Assembly (NCBI RefSeq): GCF_038967635.1 | Contig: NZ_CP152413.1 | Location: forward strand, 1,922,001 to 1,986,000 | DNA length: 64,000 nucleotides | Source of the DNA: Bradyrhizobium sp. B124 | GTDB taxonomy: Bacteria; Pseudomonadota; Alphaproteobacteria; Rhizobiales; Xanthobacteraceae | Direction: 5' to 3' | Shown here: positions 36,127 through 45,475 of the stretch, one piece after another | Position numbering within the stretch: position 1 is the stretch's first letter | How the letters are laid out: every line of letters starts with the position of its first letter | Program-made: the position numbers and the translations under genes | The notes under the pieces: model-generated | What the model was told of the DNA's origin: nothing | The model's database searches: none | Seen by the model: only the letters and a program-made list of their open reading frames with translations

Positions 36127-36354
36127 CTACGGCACCTCGCCTCGCCGCAGCGGGCCGACGGTCTGCGGGCGGTTGAGGAAGAACTCGCGGTTGCCAAGCG
36201 CGGCCTCCGCATACTGGTCGATCGCCACGATGATCGCCTGCACGTGGTGAAAGCACCAGCCTTCCCGCGTCGCCATGTGCCGGACCTCGGCCAGCGCCTT
36301 GATCCAGGGCGCATGATCATCGCTGTCGTGGAAATACCGAAGCGGCTCTCTCAT
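36127..36354 (-). CDS. Conserved small hypothetical protein
   Basis: A 75-residue protein beginning MREPLRYFHDSDDHAPWIKALAEVRHMATREGW and ending LGNREFFLNRPQTVG. GGAGG lies about 6 bases before the ATG. The composition (aromatic, charged, one Cys) and the strong ribosome site indicate a real gene of a type often seen in Bradyrhizobium. Cytoplasmic; function unknown. Confidence 0.7.
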   Translation of the reverse strand: MREPLRYFHDSDDHAPWIKALAEVRHMATREGWCFHHVQAIIVAIDQYAEAALGNREFFLNRPQTVGPLRRGEVP

Positions 36355-36496
36355 CTTTCCTCCGGCAGATCACGTCCTCCAGCTCGGCGCGCTTGCGCGA
36401 CAGCAAAAGCTGCGCCGATGCACTATCGCGTCCGGCCTGCCTGAGCCGGTTCACGGATGCGTCGAGCTCGCGCAACTCGGCGCGCAGCCGCTGCAT
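36317..36496 (-). CDS. Small coiled-coil hypothetical protein
   Basis: About 59 residues from ATG 36494-36496, forming one charged helix (LRAELRELDASVNRLRQAGRDSASAQLLLSRKRAELEDV). The frame can also be read from 36601, overlapping the gene upstream. Its 3' end overlaps the next gene (start 36354) by 38 bases. The helical pattern is regular; the start is uncertain. Confidence 0.45.
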   Translation of the reverse strand: MQRLRAELRELDASVNRLRQAGRDSASAQLLLSRKRAELEDVICRRKDERAASVFPRQR

Positions 36497-36509
36497 CCTG
36501 CGTGCGTCA

Positions 36510-36806
36510 TCACCCACGCGCTTCGCCGGCGACGAGCTCTCGCTTCGCCGCGCGAAGAAAGATCGGTGTCGCGGCACGGCGGCGCGGAGCAACGCTCGCA
36601 TGCACGATGATCGGCTCGCGGTCGCCCAGCATGCCCCGCTCCTCGACCAGACGGCTCATCACGAGGCGCATCTTCAGGAGGTCCCCGGCCACGAAGGCGC
36701 AGTCCTCATCCCGGTTGATCTGCTGTCGCATGATGGCCTCGGCCTCGAGCATGCTGACGCGCAGCGCCCTGATCTGCCTGCGAATTTCGCTGATACGGTT
36801 GTCCAT
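36510..36806 (-). CDS. Small helical hypothetical protein
   Basis: A 98-residue protein starting MDNRISEIRRQIRALRVSMLEAEAIMRQQINRDEDC. The helical N-terminal half is of a kind that recurs in Bradyrhizobium small proteins. The C-terminal part is basic and low-complexity (ASVAPRRRAATPIFLRAAKR). GGAGG precedes the ATG. It is first of three consecutive small minus-strand ORFs (36806-36127). No function assigned. Confidence 0.6.
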   Translation of the reverse strand: MDNRISEIRRQIRALRVSMLEAEAIMRQQINRDEDCAFVAGDLLKMRLVMSRLVEERGMLGDREPIIVHASVAPRRRAATPIFLRAAKRELVAGEARG

Positions 36807-36839
36807 GGCGGCCTCCTATTCACGGTGGAGGGCAATTAG

Positions 36840-37237
36840 AACAAAACAAGAACATACAGTCAAGCGGCGGAGCCTGCCTGTCATGGATTTTTGTCATCGA
36901 AGTCCGTGCCCGGTTCCTGCCGCGGGAACCAGGAGGATCAACGTGAGGATGTTCGATGAAGCGAGATCAGAGAGCCACGACGAACGCGGAAGCCGGGATC
37001 ACAGCGAACGCGCGCAAGCCTTCGCAGTGAAGCCGCGACAGACCGCCACAGCGGGCCGCCTCTTCACTTCGGCCTCCTCTTGCGAGGATCGGGTCGTCAG
37101 CGTTTCCTCAGCGCTCCGGCCATCCGTCACAGACAAACGGTCGACACAAGACTGTGGAACAATTCGCCCTTGGAACTTGTCTACTCAAATAGACAAATTA
37201 AAATGGGGTCGATTCTGTTTCGATCATTGCGCAGTAC
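36840..37237. other. Intergenic region with an inverted repeat
   Basis: No gene is supported. A perfect 7-base inverted repeat TTGTCTA-CTCAAA-TAGACAA occurs at 37177-37196, about 40 bases before the Nudix gene. It could be an operator, since it is AT-rich and close to the promoter position. The remainder shows nothing recognisable. Confidence 0.4.
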
Positions 37238-37633
37238 ATGACGAAGTCTTCCAAACTGGTTGCCGCGAAGCGCGGCAAGGTCCTTCTGGTCCGACGTCGA
37301 TCTGACGGGCTGTGGATGTTCCCCGGCGGACGCAGGCGTGCGCGCGAGACCGGCAAGGACTGCCTGAAGCGTGAGATCAAGGAAGAGCTGCCGAAGCTCA
37401 AGCTCGGCAGGCTCAGCCTGTGGAAGGAAGTGACGGCCAAGAACAAGCGTTCCGGCCGCAGGATGAGCGATGCGATCTTCATCGCCAAGAACGCCAAGGG
37501 AAGGCTCGCGATCGGCGACAAGAAGGAGATCGACCGCGCCGCCTGGCAGAAGCCGCGCGGACTTCGCCTGACGCCGACCTCGCGCTACATCCGCGATCGG
37601 CTGTTTCCAAGGAAGCAGCAGCGTCGGAGATAG
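37238..37633 (+). CDS. Nudix hydrolase
   Basis: A 131-residue protein with the Nudix box at about residues 31-53: GGRRRARETGKDCLKREIKEEL, matching G-x5-E-x7-RE-x2-EE. The final conserved Gly is replaced (EELPKL). The C-terminus is very basic (RDRLFPRKQQRRR). It hydrolyses nucleoside diphosphates linked to another moiety; the substrate is not predictable. Family size is normal. Confidence 0.88.
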   Translation: MTKSSKLVAAKRGKVLLVRRRSDGLWMFPGGRRRARETGKDCLKREIKEELPKLKLGRLSLWKEVTAKNKRSGRRMSDAIFIAKNAKGRLAIGDKKEIDRAAWQKPRGLRLTPTSRYIRDRLFPRKQQRRR

Positions 37634-37802
37634 ACGGCGGGATACCTGCTGCCCGCGGAAAAGCACAGATTTCGGCTTTGGCATTTGGCGGCTGCGCAGG
37701 CACGCCTTGCTGATTTGTTGAGCTTCACCCACCACCGACGCGTGCTAGGAATGACGTGATCCGTCCGGACCGGACCACGACATCAGCCGGAATTGCGTCA
37801 GA

Positions 37803-39116
37803 ATGGGCTTCCCCTCCAACCGCCAGAGGCGGCTGTTCAGAATCGTTTCCGCGCGTTGGCAGCGCCGGGCTATCTTCCTGCTGGGCGGCATTGCGGTCGG
37901 CGCGGCGGCCGTCGCGCTCGCCCAGCTCGCGGATCTGGCGCAGGTCGCCTTCTCCGCACTGGTGTCGCATGTCCGGTATGCCTCGCTGGTGCTGACGCCC
38001 GCAGGTTTCGCGCTCTCGGTCTACCTGACCAATCGCTTCTTTCAGAACGCGCAGGGAAGCGGCATCCCGCAGGCCATTGCCGCGCGCCATCTGACCGACC
38101 AGACCGCGCGCGAAAGTCTGGTTTCGCTGCGCATTGCCGCCGGCAAGATTCTGCTGACCCTGTTCGGCCTGCTGTGCGGCGCATCGGTCGGGCGCGAGGG
38201 ACCGACGGTGCAGATCGGCGCGTCGATCATGTTTGCGCTCGGCCGCTTCTCGCCCCGGCGTCAACCGGGCTTGATCCTCGCCGGTGCGGCCGCGGGCGTC
38301 GCGGCTGCCTTCAACACCCCGCTGGCCGGGATCGTATTCGGCATCGAGGAGATGAGCCGCGCCTTCGAGACGCGAACCTCCAGCCTGATCATCGGCGCGG
38401 TGATCGCCGCGGGCCTGACGTCGCTCGCTCTGATGGGCAACTACACCTATTTCGGCACCAGCGCGACGGCCCTGCGCAACGGCGCCGACTGGCTCGCGGT
38501 CCCGCTCTGCGGCGTGGCCGGAGGTCTGGCGGGCGGCCTGTTCAGCCGCATCCTGATCGCAATGGCGCGCGGATTTGCCAATCCGGTCGGACGCGCGATC
38601 AAGCGCTATCCGGTTGGCTTTGCGGCGATCTGCGGATTTGCGGCGGCGATTTGCGGAGTTGCTTCCGACGGCGCGATCTACGGCACGGGATATCAGCAGG
38701 TCAAATCCGCGCTGGAAGCCGGGTCACAATTGCCCGCGAGCTTCAGCGTCTGGAAATTCCTCGCCACCACATTTGCCTCGATCAGCGGCATGCCGGGCGG
38801 CATCTTCGCGCCCTCGCTCGCGGTCGGCGCCGGGCTCGGCTCCAACATCGCGCCACTGTTTCACGGCGCGCCGCTTGCGGCCATCATGCTGCTCGGCATG
38901 GTTTCATATTTCGCCGGCGTGGTTCAGGCGCCGATTACGGCCTTCGTGATCGTCACCGAGATGACCGACAATCACGCGATGGTGGTGCCGCTGATGGCCG
39001 CGGCCCTGATCGCGCATGCGAGTTCGCGCCTGATCTGTAAGGAGGGCGTCTATCACGCCCTCGCCAAGGGATTCATCGATCGGGCTGCGCCGGCGCAGGC
39101 GACGACACCGGCCTGA
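37803..39116 (+). CDS. ClC-type chloride channel / chloride-proton antiporter
   Basis: A 437-residue membrane protein with about ten or more hydrophobic segments and the three ClC selectivity motifs. These are GSGIP (about residue 84), GREGP containing the gating Glu (about 137) and GGIFAPSL (about 338). The proton-path Glu is present in GIEEMSRAFE, which favours an antiporter over a channel. There is no C-terminal CBS pair. It stands alone; it ends six bases before the convergent cyclase gene. Confidence 0.93.
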   Translation: MGFPSNRQRRLFRIVSARWQRRAIFLLGGIAVGAAAVALAQLADLAQVAFSALVSHVRYASLVLTPAGFALSVYLTNRFFQNAQGSGIPQAIAARHLTDQTARESLVSLRIAAGKILLTLFGLLCGASVGREGPTVQIGASIMFALGRFSPRRQPGLILAGAAAGVAAAFNTPLAGIVFGIEEMSRAFETRTSSLIIGAVIAAGLTSLALMGNYTYFGTSATALRNGADWLAVPLCGVAGGLAGGLFSRILIAMARGFANPVGRAIKRYPVGFAAICGFAAAICGVASDGAIYGTGYQQVKSALEAGSQLPASFSVWKFLATTFASISGMPGGIFAPSLAVGAGLGSNIAPLFHGAPLAAIMLLGMVSYFAGVVQAPITAFVIVTEMTDNHAMVVPLMAAALIAHASSRLICKEGVYHALAKGFIDRAAPAQATTPA

Positions 39117-39122
39117 GATGCT

Positions 39123-40319
39123 TCAGCCGTTATAGGCGAACAGCTCGATCGGCTCGCTGAAGCCGCGCACCGGATGCTCGCCGACATGTTCGAGCGCGAA
39201 ATCGTGCTCGACCAGATCCGCGAAGGCACGGGACAGCAGCACCGTTTTCTTCAACTGCTTGGTCAGCGTTTCGAGGCGCGATGCCATGTTCACGGCGGGA
39301 CCGATGACCGTGAAGTCGAGCCGGGTGCGCGATCCGATATTGCCGTACATGACGTCGCCGACATGGACGCCGATGCCGTAATTCATCGGCGCCCGGCCCA
39401 TCATGCCGTTCCGTTCGCTCAGCGCCGCCATCGCCAGCCGCGCCTCGGACACCGCGTGCAGCAGGTTGGCGCAGGCCTTGGGATCGCTGAGCGGGAAAAT
39501 GGCGAGCAGGCCGTCGCCGATGAATTTCAGGATTTCCCCGCCATGCCGCGTAATCGGCTCCGACATCGCGTCGAAATAGTCGTTCAGGAGATCGATGACG
39601 TCATCGCGCGGCCACGAGTCCGATATCCGGGTGAAATCCCGCAAGTCGCAGATCATGATTGCGGCACGGACCGTCGTGCCGCTGCCGCGCCGCGTCGCGC
39701 CGGCCAGGATCATCTCGCCGGCATGCGACCCGACATAGGTCTCGAGCAGCGTCCGCGCCAGGCGGTTCTTCATCCGGATCTCGCTGACCAGCGCCAGCAC
39801 CGGCAGCACCGTCTTCAGGCTGGCGATATGCGCATCATCGAAACCACCGGCACGGTCGGTCGCGAAGGTCACGACATGCCGCTTGCCGAGCGTATGCAGC
39901 AGCGGCCACGCCACATAATCGGTCAGGCCCTGCGCGCGCATGTCGTCATAGAGCGCGTGCTTGCGGCCCTGCGACGGGTCACGTTCGAGCTTCTCGCGCA
40001 CCTCGTCGGCACCCTGATGGATTTCGTAGACCGGACTGCCGATATATTCCGATCGCTGCTGGACATCGTAGTCGACCCGCGTGATCTCGGCCTCGCGTTT
40101 CCCGTCGGCCCAGATGATCCGGGCGCCGAGCCATTGCGGATGCTGGATCAGGAGGTTCATCGTCGCCCGCTTGAGCGGAATGCCCGTGCGCTGCAGCCGG
40201 ATGCACAGCTCGGCGAAAATATTGTCGATAAAGCGCTGGTCACGCGTCTCGTTGGTCAACCAGCTGACAACGTCGCCATCGGACTGCGGCGTGACGGACT
40301 CGATGTTGGGGGCGTTCAT
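39123..40319 (-). CDS. Class III adenylate/guanylate cyclase
   Basis: The 398-residue protein has an N-terminal region of about 200 residues of unknown fold, followed by a catalytic domain. Cyclase motifs: MICDLRDFTRISDSWP (metal Asp), HGGEILKFIGDGLLAIFP (second Asp) and GSRTRLDFTVIGPAVNMASRLE (transition-state residues). ATG 40319 has GGAG eight bases ahead; upstream in-frame residues look non-coding. There are no membrane segments, so it is a soluble cyclase making cAMP (or cGMP). The N-terminal signal is unknown. Confidence 0.9.
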   Translation of the reverse strand: MNAPNIESVTPQSDGDVVSWLTNETRDQRFIDNIFAELCIRLQRTGIPLKRATMNLLIQHPQWLGARIIWADGKREAEITRVDYDVQQRSEYIGSPVYEIHQGADEVREKLERDPSQGRKHALYDDMRAQGLTDYVAWPLLHTLGKRHVVTFATDRAGGFDDAHIASLKTVLPVLALVSEIRMKNRLARTLLETYVGSHAGEMILAGATRRGSGTTVRAAIMICDLRDFTRISDSWPRDDVIDLLNDYFDAMSEPITRHGGEILKFIGDGLLAIFPLSDPKACANLLHAVSEARLAMAALSERNGMMGRAPMNYGIGVHVGDVMYGNIGSRTRLDFTVIGPAVNMASRLETLTKQLKKTVLLSRAFADLVEHDFALEHVGEHPVRGFSEPIELFAYNG

Positions 40320-40664
40320 GGCTGACTCCGGAGCGGCTGGGATTGGCACGACGATATGTGTGTTTCCGCCCGGCAACGTCAACGCCGCCAGCGGTATCGT
40401 GATGGCGGGCGACGGCTGAGATGCTGTCGGCCTGCCCAAGCTCCGTCCGGGTCGCCGGGCGCAACCCAACTGGTTAGCGATCGATTAATTGCAACGCGCG
40501 GACGTTGCATTGCAGGCACACTGCGTTTTGTTTCGCAGTAAACGATACAACCTTCATTTGTCTGCTCACAGTGAGTCACATAACGTAACACGCATCCGCC
40601 GCCGGCGAAGGTTTGCCGGAATGCAACCTGCCAGGCCGCGGCAAGAACAAGGGGCAAAAGCACC

Positions 40665-40780
40665 ATGCGCGAATGCATCGGGGCTGCGACGAAACCGCGA
40701 CACGCGGATGACAATCCACCCAATCTACGCCGGACTGCATCGCGTCCCGCACCCGCGCGCACTTCCAGCGCCTGCTGCTG
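40665..40780 (+). other. Frame-shifted N-terminal signal region of the autotransporter
   Basis: From ATG 40665 (AAGGGG ten bases before) a frame encodes a 27-residue polar, basic segment MRECIGAATKPRHADDN...LRRTASR. The adjacent frame continues RTRAHFQRLLLMSASVAAL into the autotransporter. A one-base loss in the C-run at 40743-40750 would explain the split. Together they make a typical extended autotransporter signal peptide. Confidence 0.55.
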
Positions 40781-43700
40781 ATGAGCGCCTCGGTGGCCGC
40801 GCTCTCGGCACTGATGCCGCGGTCCGCCGCGGCGCAGAGCTGGACCGGCGCCACCGGCAACGACTGGACGGTCGGCTCGAACTGGACCGGCGGAACGGCG
40901 CCGGCGGGTGGCGCGGTCGCCGTCGACAAAACCTCAAACATCGTCCTCGGCGTGGCCGCTGGAGCGACGGGCACGACGGGTAACTTCAAGTTCGGCGGAG
41001 TCACGGCCGGGGTGGATGCCAACCTCACAATTCAAAACGGCGCGACACTGACAACCACCGGCAACTCGCTTTCGATCGGCAACACCAATGGCACGACGTC
41101 CACCGTGACCGTGACCGGAGCCGGATCGCAGTGGATCATCAATGGCATCCTTAATATCACCGCTGTGGGCACAAACACCCTCAACATCGAGAACGGTGCG
41201 ACCGTTGTCGCAGCAGGCAGGCTCGTCGTCACCAGCCCTGGCGGCACCGGCACTGGTACCCTCAACGTCAGCAACGCCACGCTGGTGGAGCGTGGCTTCG
41301 GCATCAGCATTCTCAACGCGGGCGGTCAGGCCAACTACGACAACGCCGTCATCCGCGCGGCCGCCAATACCGCCGCCCTCACCAGCGGAACGGCTGCCCA
41401 GAACAACATCGCCGCGGGCGGACTGACCATCGACAGCAACGGGTTCCTCGTTATCGCCTCCGTTGGCTTCAGCGGCGTCGGCGGATTGACCAAGACCGGC
41501 AACGGGATCTTCAGGTTCGGTGGCGCCGGCAACAGCTACACCGGCGACACGGTGATCGAGCAAGGCACGCTGCAACTGGGGTCGGCCGCCGGCTCGGGGA
41601 ATGTGCTCGCCAGTTCGAGCCGGGTGGTCGATAACGCAATCTTCGATCTTTCGCTCACCCCCGACACCAACGCCCACATCCAGAGCCTCGCCGGCAGCAG
41701 CGCCGGCACCGTCACGCTGGGCACCAAGGACCTGATCCTCACCAACGCTCATGACAGTTTTGCCGGGACGATCAGCGGCACCGGCGGGCTACAACTCACC
41801 GGCGGCACGCAGGCGCTGTCCGGTGTCCAGGCCTATACGGGCGCGACCACGATCACATCAGGCACCTTGGCGCTGACCGATGCGGGCTCGATCGCCGCCT
41901 CCAGCCAAGTGATCGCGAACGGCACGTTCAGCATCGCAGGCCTTTCCGGCGCGGGCACCAGCATCCAGCGGCTGTCGGGCAGCGGCGGCGTCGATCTCGG
42001 CGCCAAGACGCTGACCATTACGGCCGCGAAAGACACGTTCTCCGGCATAATCGGCGGCACCGGCGGGCTGACGCTGTCAGGCGGCAGCGAGACGCTGTCC
42101 GGCGCCAATACCTATAACGGCGTGACCACGATCACCGCAGGCACGCTGGCGCTGACGGGCGCAGGATCGATCAGCAATTCCCGCGTGGTGACGAATGCCG
42201 CGTTCGACATTTCCGGCCTCGCCGGGACCGGCACCAGCATCCAAAGCCTCGCCGGCAGCGGCAGCGTTGCGCTCGGCGCCAAGACGCTGACGCTGACTAA
42301 TGCCAACGACACGTTCGCCGGCGCGATCGGCGGCACTGGCGGGCTGACGTTCGCAGGCGGCACCGAGACGCTGTCCGGCACCAACAGCTATAGCGGCGCC
42401 ACCACAGTGAACGGCGGCACGCTGCGCGCCGGCGCGGTCAATGCCTTCAGCGCGGCATCTGCCGTCACGGCCGGCGCCGGCACCACGATCGACCTCAACG
42501 GGTTCAACCAGACCATCGGCGGCTTCAGCAATGCCGGCACATTGCAGTTCGGCACGACGCCGGGCACCACGCTGACGGTTGCCGGCAATTATGCCGGCAA
42601 TGGCGGCACGCTGCTGTTCAACACCGTGCTCGGCGGCGACGGCTCGGCCACCGACCGCCTGGTCGCAGGCAGCACGTCGGGCAGCTCGACCGTGCGGATC
42701 AACAATGCCGGCGGCGGCGGCGCGCAGACCGGCGATGGCATCAAGCTGATCGACGTCACCGGCGCCTCCAACGGCATATTCACGCTGGCGGGCAACTACT
42801 CGCTGCAGGGGCAGCAGGCGATCGTCGCCGGCGCCTATGCCTATACCTTGCAGAAGAACGGCGTCGCGACGCCGACCGACGGCGACTGGTATCTGCGCTC
42901 GACCCTGGTGCCGTCGAGCGACCCGGCCGCGCCGACGCCGCTATACCAGCCCGGCGTGCCGCTTTACGAGAACTACGCCCAGGTGCTGCTCGGCATGAAC
43001 GCGCCGCCGTCGATGCAGGAGCGCGTCGGCAACCGCTACTGGGGCGGCGGCGGCCCGAGCGAGGCGATGGCGCGGATGGGCGTGACGCCGGCGGCGCAGG
43101 CCGACAGTTCATGGACGCAATCGGCGTTCTGGGGCCGCGTCGAGGGCGGTCAATCCAGCCTGCGGCCGTCGAACATCACAGGCTCGACCGCCAACAGCGA
43201 TGACTTCAAGGCGCAGGCCGGGCTCGACGGCCTCGCTCTCGAGAACAGCTATGGCCGCCTGATCGTCGGCCTGACGTTGCAGTATGGGCTGACCACAGCG
43301 TACGTGAATTCGTTCTTCGGCAACGGCCGCATCCGCGCCGAGGGCATCGGCGTCGGCGCCACCGCCACCTGGTATGGCGACAATGGCGTCTATCTTGACG
43401 GCCAGATGCAGACCATGTTCTACCGCGGCGATCTCACCTCCGACCTCGTCGGCAGCATGGCCCATGGCAATGAAGGCCTCGGCTATGCGTTCAGCGTGGA
43501 AGGCGGCAAGCGCATCACCATCGGCAACGGCTTCTCGCTGACCCCGCAGGCGCAACTCGCCTATTCCAAAGTCGAGTTCGACGGCTTCACCGACCGCTTC
43601 GGCGCGCTGGTCTCGCTCGGCAATGCCGACAGCCTGCTCGGTCGCGTCGGGCTGTCGCTCAATTACCAGAAGAGCTGGAGCGACGGCGCACGCTCCGACC

Positions 43701-43939
43701 TCTACGCGATCGGCAATCTGCACTACGAGTTCCTCGACGGCAGCAATGTCGATGTCGCGGGCACGAGCTTCGCCAGCGCCAACGACCGGCTCTGGGGCAG
43801 CGTCGGCGGCGGCGGCAGCTACAGCTGGGCCAACGGCCGCTACACGCTGTTCGGCGAAGCCACCTATCGCGCCAGCCTGCAGGATGCCGGCAACAACCAC
43901 AGCTACAAGAGCACTGCCGGCCTCCGCGTGGTGTGGTGA
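40781..43939 (+). CDS. Autotransporter outer-membrane beta-barrel protein
   Basis: At least 1052 residues. The signal core MSASVAALSALMPRSAAAQ leads a beta-helical passenger with autotransporter-associated beta-strand repeats (GGTETLSGTNSYSGATTVNGGTL and relatives). Four repeat units of about 92-95 residues lie at roughly 41523, 41808, 42084 and 42360. The C-terminal 275 residues (from AQADSSWTQSAFWGRV) form the barrel, ending in the aromatic GLRVVW. It is secreted through its own barrel to the cell surface. ATG 40781 gives a signal without a basic n-region; the natural start is probably upstream, across a frameshift. Confidence 0.88.
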   Translation: MSASVAALSALMPRSAAAQSWTGATGNDWTVGSNWTGGTAPAGGAVAVDKTSNIVLGVAAGATGTTGNFKFGGVTAGVDANLTIQNGATLTTTGNSLSIGNTNGTTSTVTVTGAGSQWIINGILNITAVGTNTLNIENGATVVAAGRLVVTSPGGTGTGTLNVSNATLVERGFGISILNAGGQANYDNAVIRAAANTAALTSGTAAQNNIAAGGLTIDSNGFLVIASVGFSGVGGLTKTGNGIFRFGGAGNSYTGDTVIEQGTLQLGSAAGSGNVLASSSRVVDNAIFDLSLTPDTNAHIQSLAGSSAGTVTLGTKDLILTNAHDSFAGTISGTGGLQLTGGTQALSGVQAYTGATTITSGTLALTDAGSIAASSQVIANGTFSIAGLSGAGTSIQRLSGSGGVDLGAKTLTITAAKDTFSGIIGGTGGLTLSGGSETLSGANTYNGVTTITAGTLALTGAGSISNSRVVTNAAFDISGLAGTGTSIQSLAGSGSVALGAKTLTLTNANDTFAGAIGGTGGLTFAGGTETLSGTNSYSGATTVNGGTLRAGAVNAFSAASAVTAGAGTTIDLNGFNQTIGGFSNAGTLQFGTTPGTTLTVAGNYAGNGGTLLFNTVLGGDGSATDRLVAGSTSGSSTVRINNAGGGGAQTGDGIKLIDVTGASNGIFTLAGNYSLQGQQAIVAGAYAYTLQKNGVATPTDGDWYLRSTLVPSSDPAAPTPLYQPGVPLYENYAQVLLGMNAPPSMQERVGNRYWGGGGPSEAMARMGVTPAAQADSSWTQSAFWGRVEGGQSSLRPSNITGSTANSDDFKAQAGLDGLALENSYGRLIVGLTLQYGLTTAYVNSFFGNGRIRAEGIGVGATATWYGDNGVYLDGQMQTMFYRGDLTSDLVGSMAHGNEGLGYAFSVEGGKRITIGNGFSLTPQAQLAYSKVEFDGFTDRFGALVSLGNADSLLGRVGLSLNYQKSWSDGARSDLYAIGNLHYEFLDGSNVDVAGTSFASANDRLWGSVGGGGSYSWANGRYTLFGEATYRASLQDAGNNHSYKSTAGLRVVW

Positions 43940-44198
43940 GGCCGGAAGACCAAAGCGCAATGAAATCGGATTGAAGCGGTCTCAGGAAGGCTGCGCCTCT
44001 CCCGCTTGCGGGGTCGAGACGAACGAAGCTGCACGATTTCTGAATAATGGAATAATGCCGCCGATTTGCCCGACGAGTCAAGCTGCCGTGTTCGCCGGCA
44101 GCCGCCGGCTACTTTGCATGGGGTTGTTTTCGATATTTTGGCCGTGCGCCCCTGCGGCGGCAGGTTAGCGCACCCGTTCGACCTGATCTCTTCCCCGT
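43940..44198. other. Intergenic region, possible dispersed repeat
   Basis: No gene is supported. The stretch around 44070-44145 contains a GCCGGCAGCCGCCGGC hairpin and a T-rich GGGGTTGTTTTCGATATTTTGG segment. From memory such segments recur in intergenic regions of Bradyrhizobium genomes; this could not be tested here. Confidence 0.35.
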
Positions 44199-45443
44199 CT
44201 ACCCGCCCAGCCGGTCGACCTCGGCCTTGCCGGCCTTCATGACAAGCGGGATGTGCTCGCCCTGGCCGAGCAGGCAGGTCACTTCGCGCAGCGGATTGCC
44301 CTCGACCACCAGCAGGTCGGCGAAAGCCTCCGGCGCGATGCGGCCGAGCTTGCCTTCCATGCCGAGCACTTCGGCGCCGACAATGGTCGCGCTATGGATC
44401 ACGGCCTGCGCACCGAGCAGCTCGGCGCGGATCCGGAATTCGTCGCTCTGCAGCCGCTGCGATGGCCCCAGCAGGTCGGTGCCGAACCCCATCTTGACGC
44501 CGGCCTCGCGATAGATCGCAAGCGAGCGCAAGCCGGCGTCGCGCACGTCGGCGACCTTGGCGACACTCGCCGCAGGCAGGCCGTACTTGGCGCCTTCGGT
44601 GGCCAGCGCCTCATAGGTAACGAGCGTCGGCACCACATAGGCGCCCTGCTCCGCCATCAGGCGCGCAGTCGGAAGATCGACCAGATTGCCGTGCTCGATG
44701 GTGCGCACGCCGCAGCGCACTGCGCGCTCGATCGCCTCCGCGGTGTACGCATGCGCCAGCACATAGGTGTGCCGCGCCTTCGCTTCCGCGACGATGGCGC
44801 GGATCTCGTCCTCGGAATAGCCGAATGCACCGATCGGATCGGTGGGCGACGCGACGCCGCCCGACGCCATGATCTTGATCTGGTCGGCGCCCATCTGCAG
44901 CTCCTCGCGCACCGCCTTGCGCACCGCATCGACGCCGTCGACGACGCGCGCGATCGCGCCGACCCGCACGCAGCAGGAGCAGGTCGGGTCGGCCAGATAG
45001 TCCGAGCGGCCGCGCCCGTCGCCATGCCCGCCGGTCTGGCTGAGCGCGCGGCCGGAGACGAACAGCCTCGGCCCGTCGGTGAGGCCAGTGTCGATCGCCT
45101 GCTTCAGCGCATAGCCGGCGCCGCCGGCATCGCGGACGGTGGTGAAGCCGCGCTTTAGCATGCCTCGCAGCAGCATGGTCGAGCGCAGCGTCACCAGCAC
45201 GTTGGCCATCCGCGCCTGCTGCGACAGGTCGAGCTCGACCGCGACCGCGTGCACATGCAGGTCGATCAGGCCGGGCATCAGGGTCTTGCCCTTGAGGTCG
45301 ATGACGCGATCGGCCGAGGCCTCGATCGGCCGGTCGGAGACCTCCTTGATCAGGCGATCCTCGACCAGCACGTGGTGCCCTTCGAGCAGATCGGAGCGCA
45401 GCGGATCGAGCAGCGCGGCATTCTTGAAGAGGGTCGTGGACAT
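44199..45443 (-). CDS. Metal-dependent amidohydrolase (imidazolonepropionase/prolidase-like)
   Basis: The 414-residue TIM-barrel hydrolase has H63 and H65 of the binuclear site in MPGLIDLHVHAV and a Lys in QIKIMASGGVASP that may be carboxylated. His ligands lie in LAHAYTAEAI and IEHGNLVD, and the Asp in GFGTDLLG. This group acts on Xaa-Pro dipeptides, N-acyl amino acids or organophosphate esters. ATG 45443 has GGAGG before it; the frame is open far upstream across the MFS gene but that part is meaningless. It is co-transcribed with the MFS carrier. Confidence 0.9.
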   Translation of the reverse strand: MSTTLFKNAALLDPLRSDLLEGHHVLVEDRLIKEVSDRPIEASADRVIDLKGKTLMPGLIDLHVHAVAVELDLSQQARMANVLVTLRSTMLLRGMLKRGFTTVRDAGGAGYALKQAIDTGLTDGPRLFVSGRALSQTGGHGDGRGRSDYLADPTCSCCVRVGAIARVVDGVDAVRKAVREELQMGADQIKIMASGGVASPTDPIGAFGYSEDEIRAIVAEAKARHTYVLAHAYTAEAIERAVRCGVRTIEHGNLVDLPTARLMAEQGAYVVPTLVTYEALATEGAKYGLPAASVAKVADVRDAGLRSLAIYREAGVKMGFGTDLLGPSQRLQSDEFRIRAELLGAQAVIHSATIVGAEVLGMEGKLGRIAPEAFADLLVVEGNPLREVTCLLGQGEHIPLVMKAGKAEVDRLGG

Positions 45444-45475
45444 AAGGGCCTCCTGTCGAGATACAGCGGCCGCGA

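Noticed and set aside
37797..37805. Fourth copy of the TTGTCAGAATG motif
   Set aside because: Only GTCAGAATG (9 bases) matches, within the start region of the ClC gene, with no tRNA sequence nearby.
41523..42430. CRISPR-like tandem repeats
   Set aside because: Repeats are about 280 bases, translated in frame inside the autotransporter, and have no short spacer pattern.
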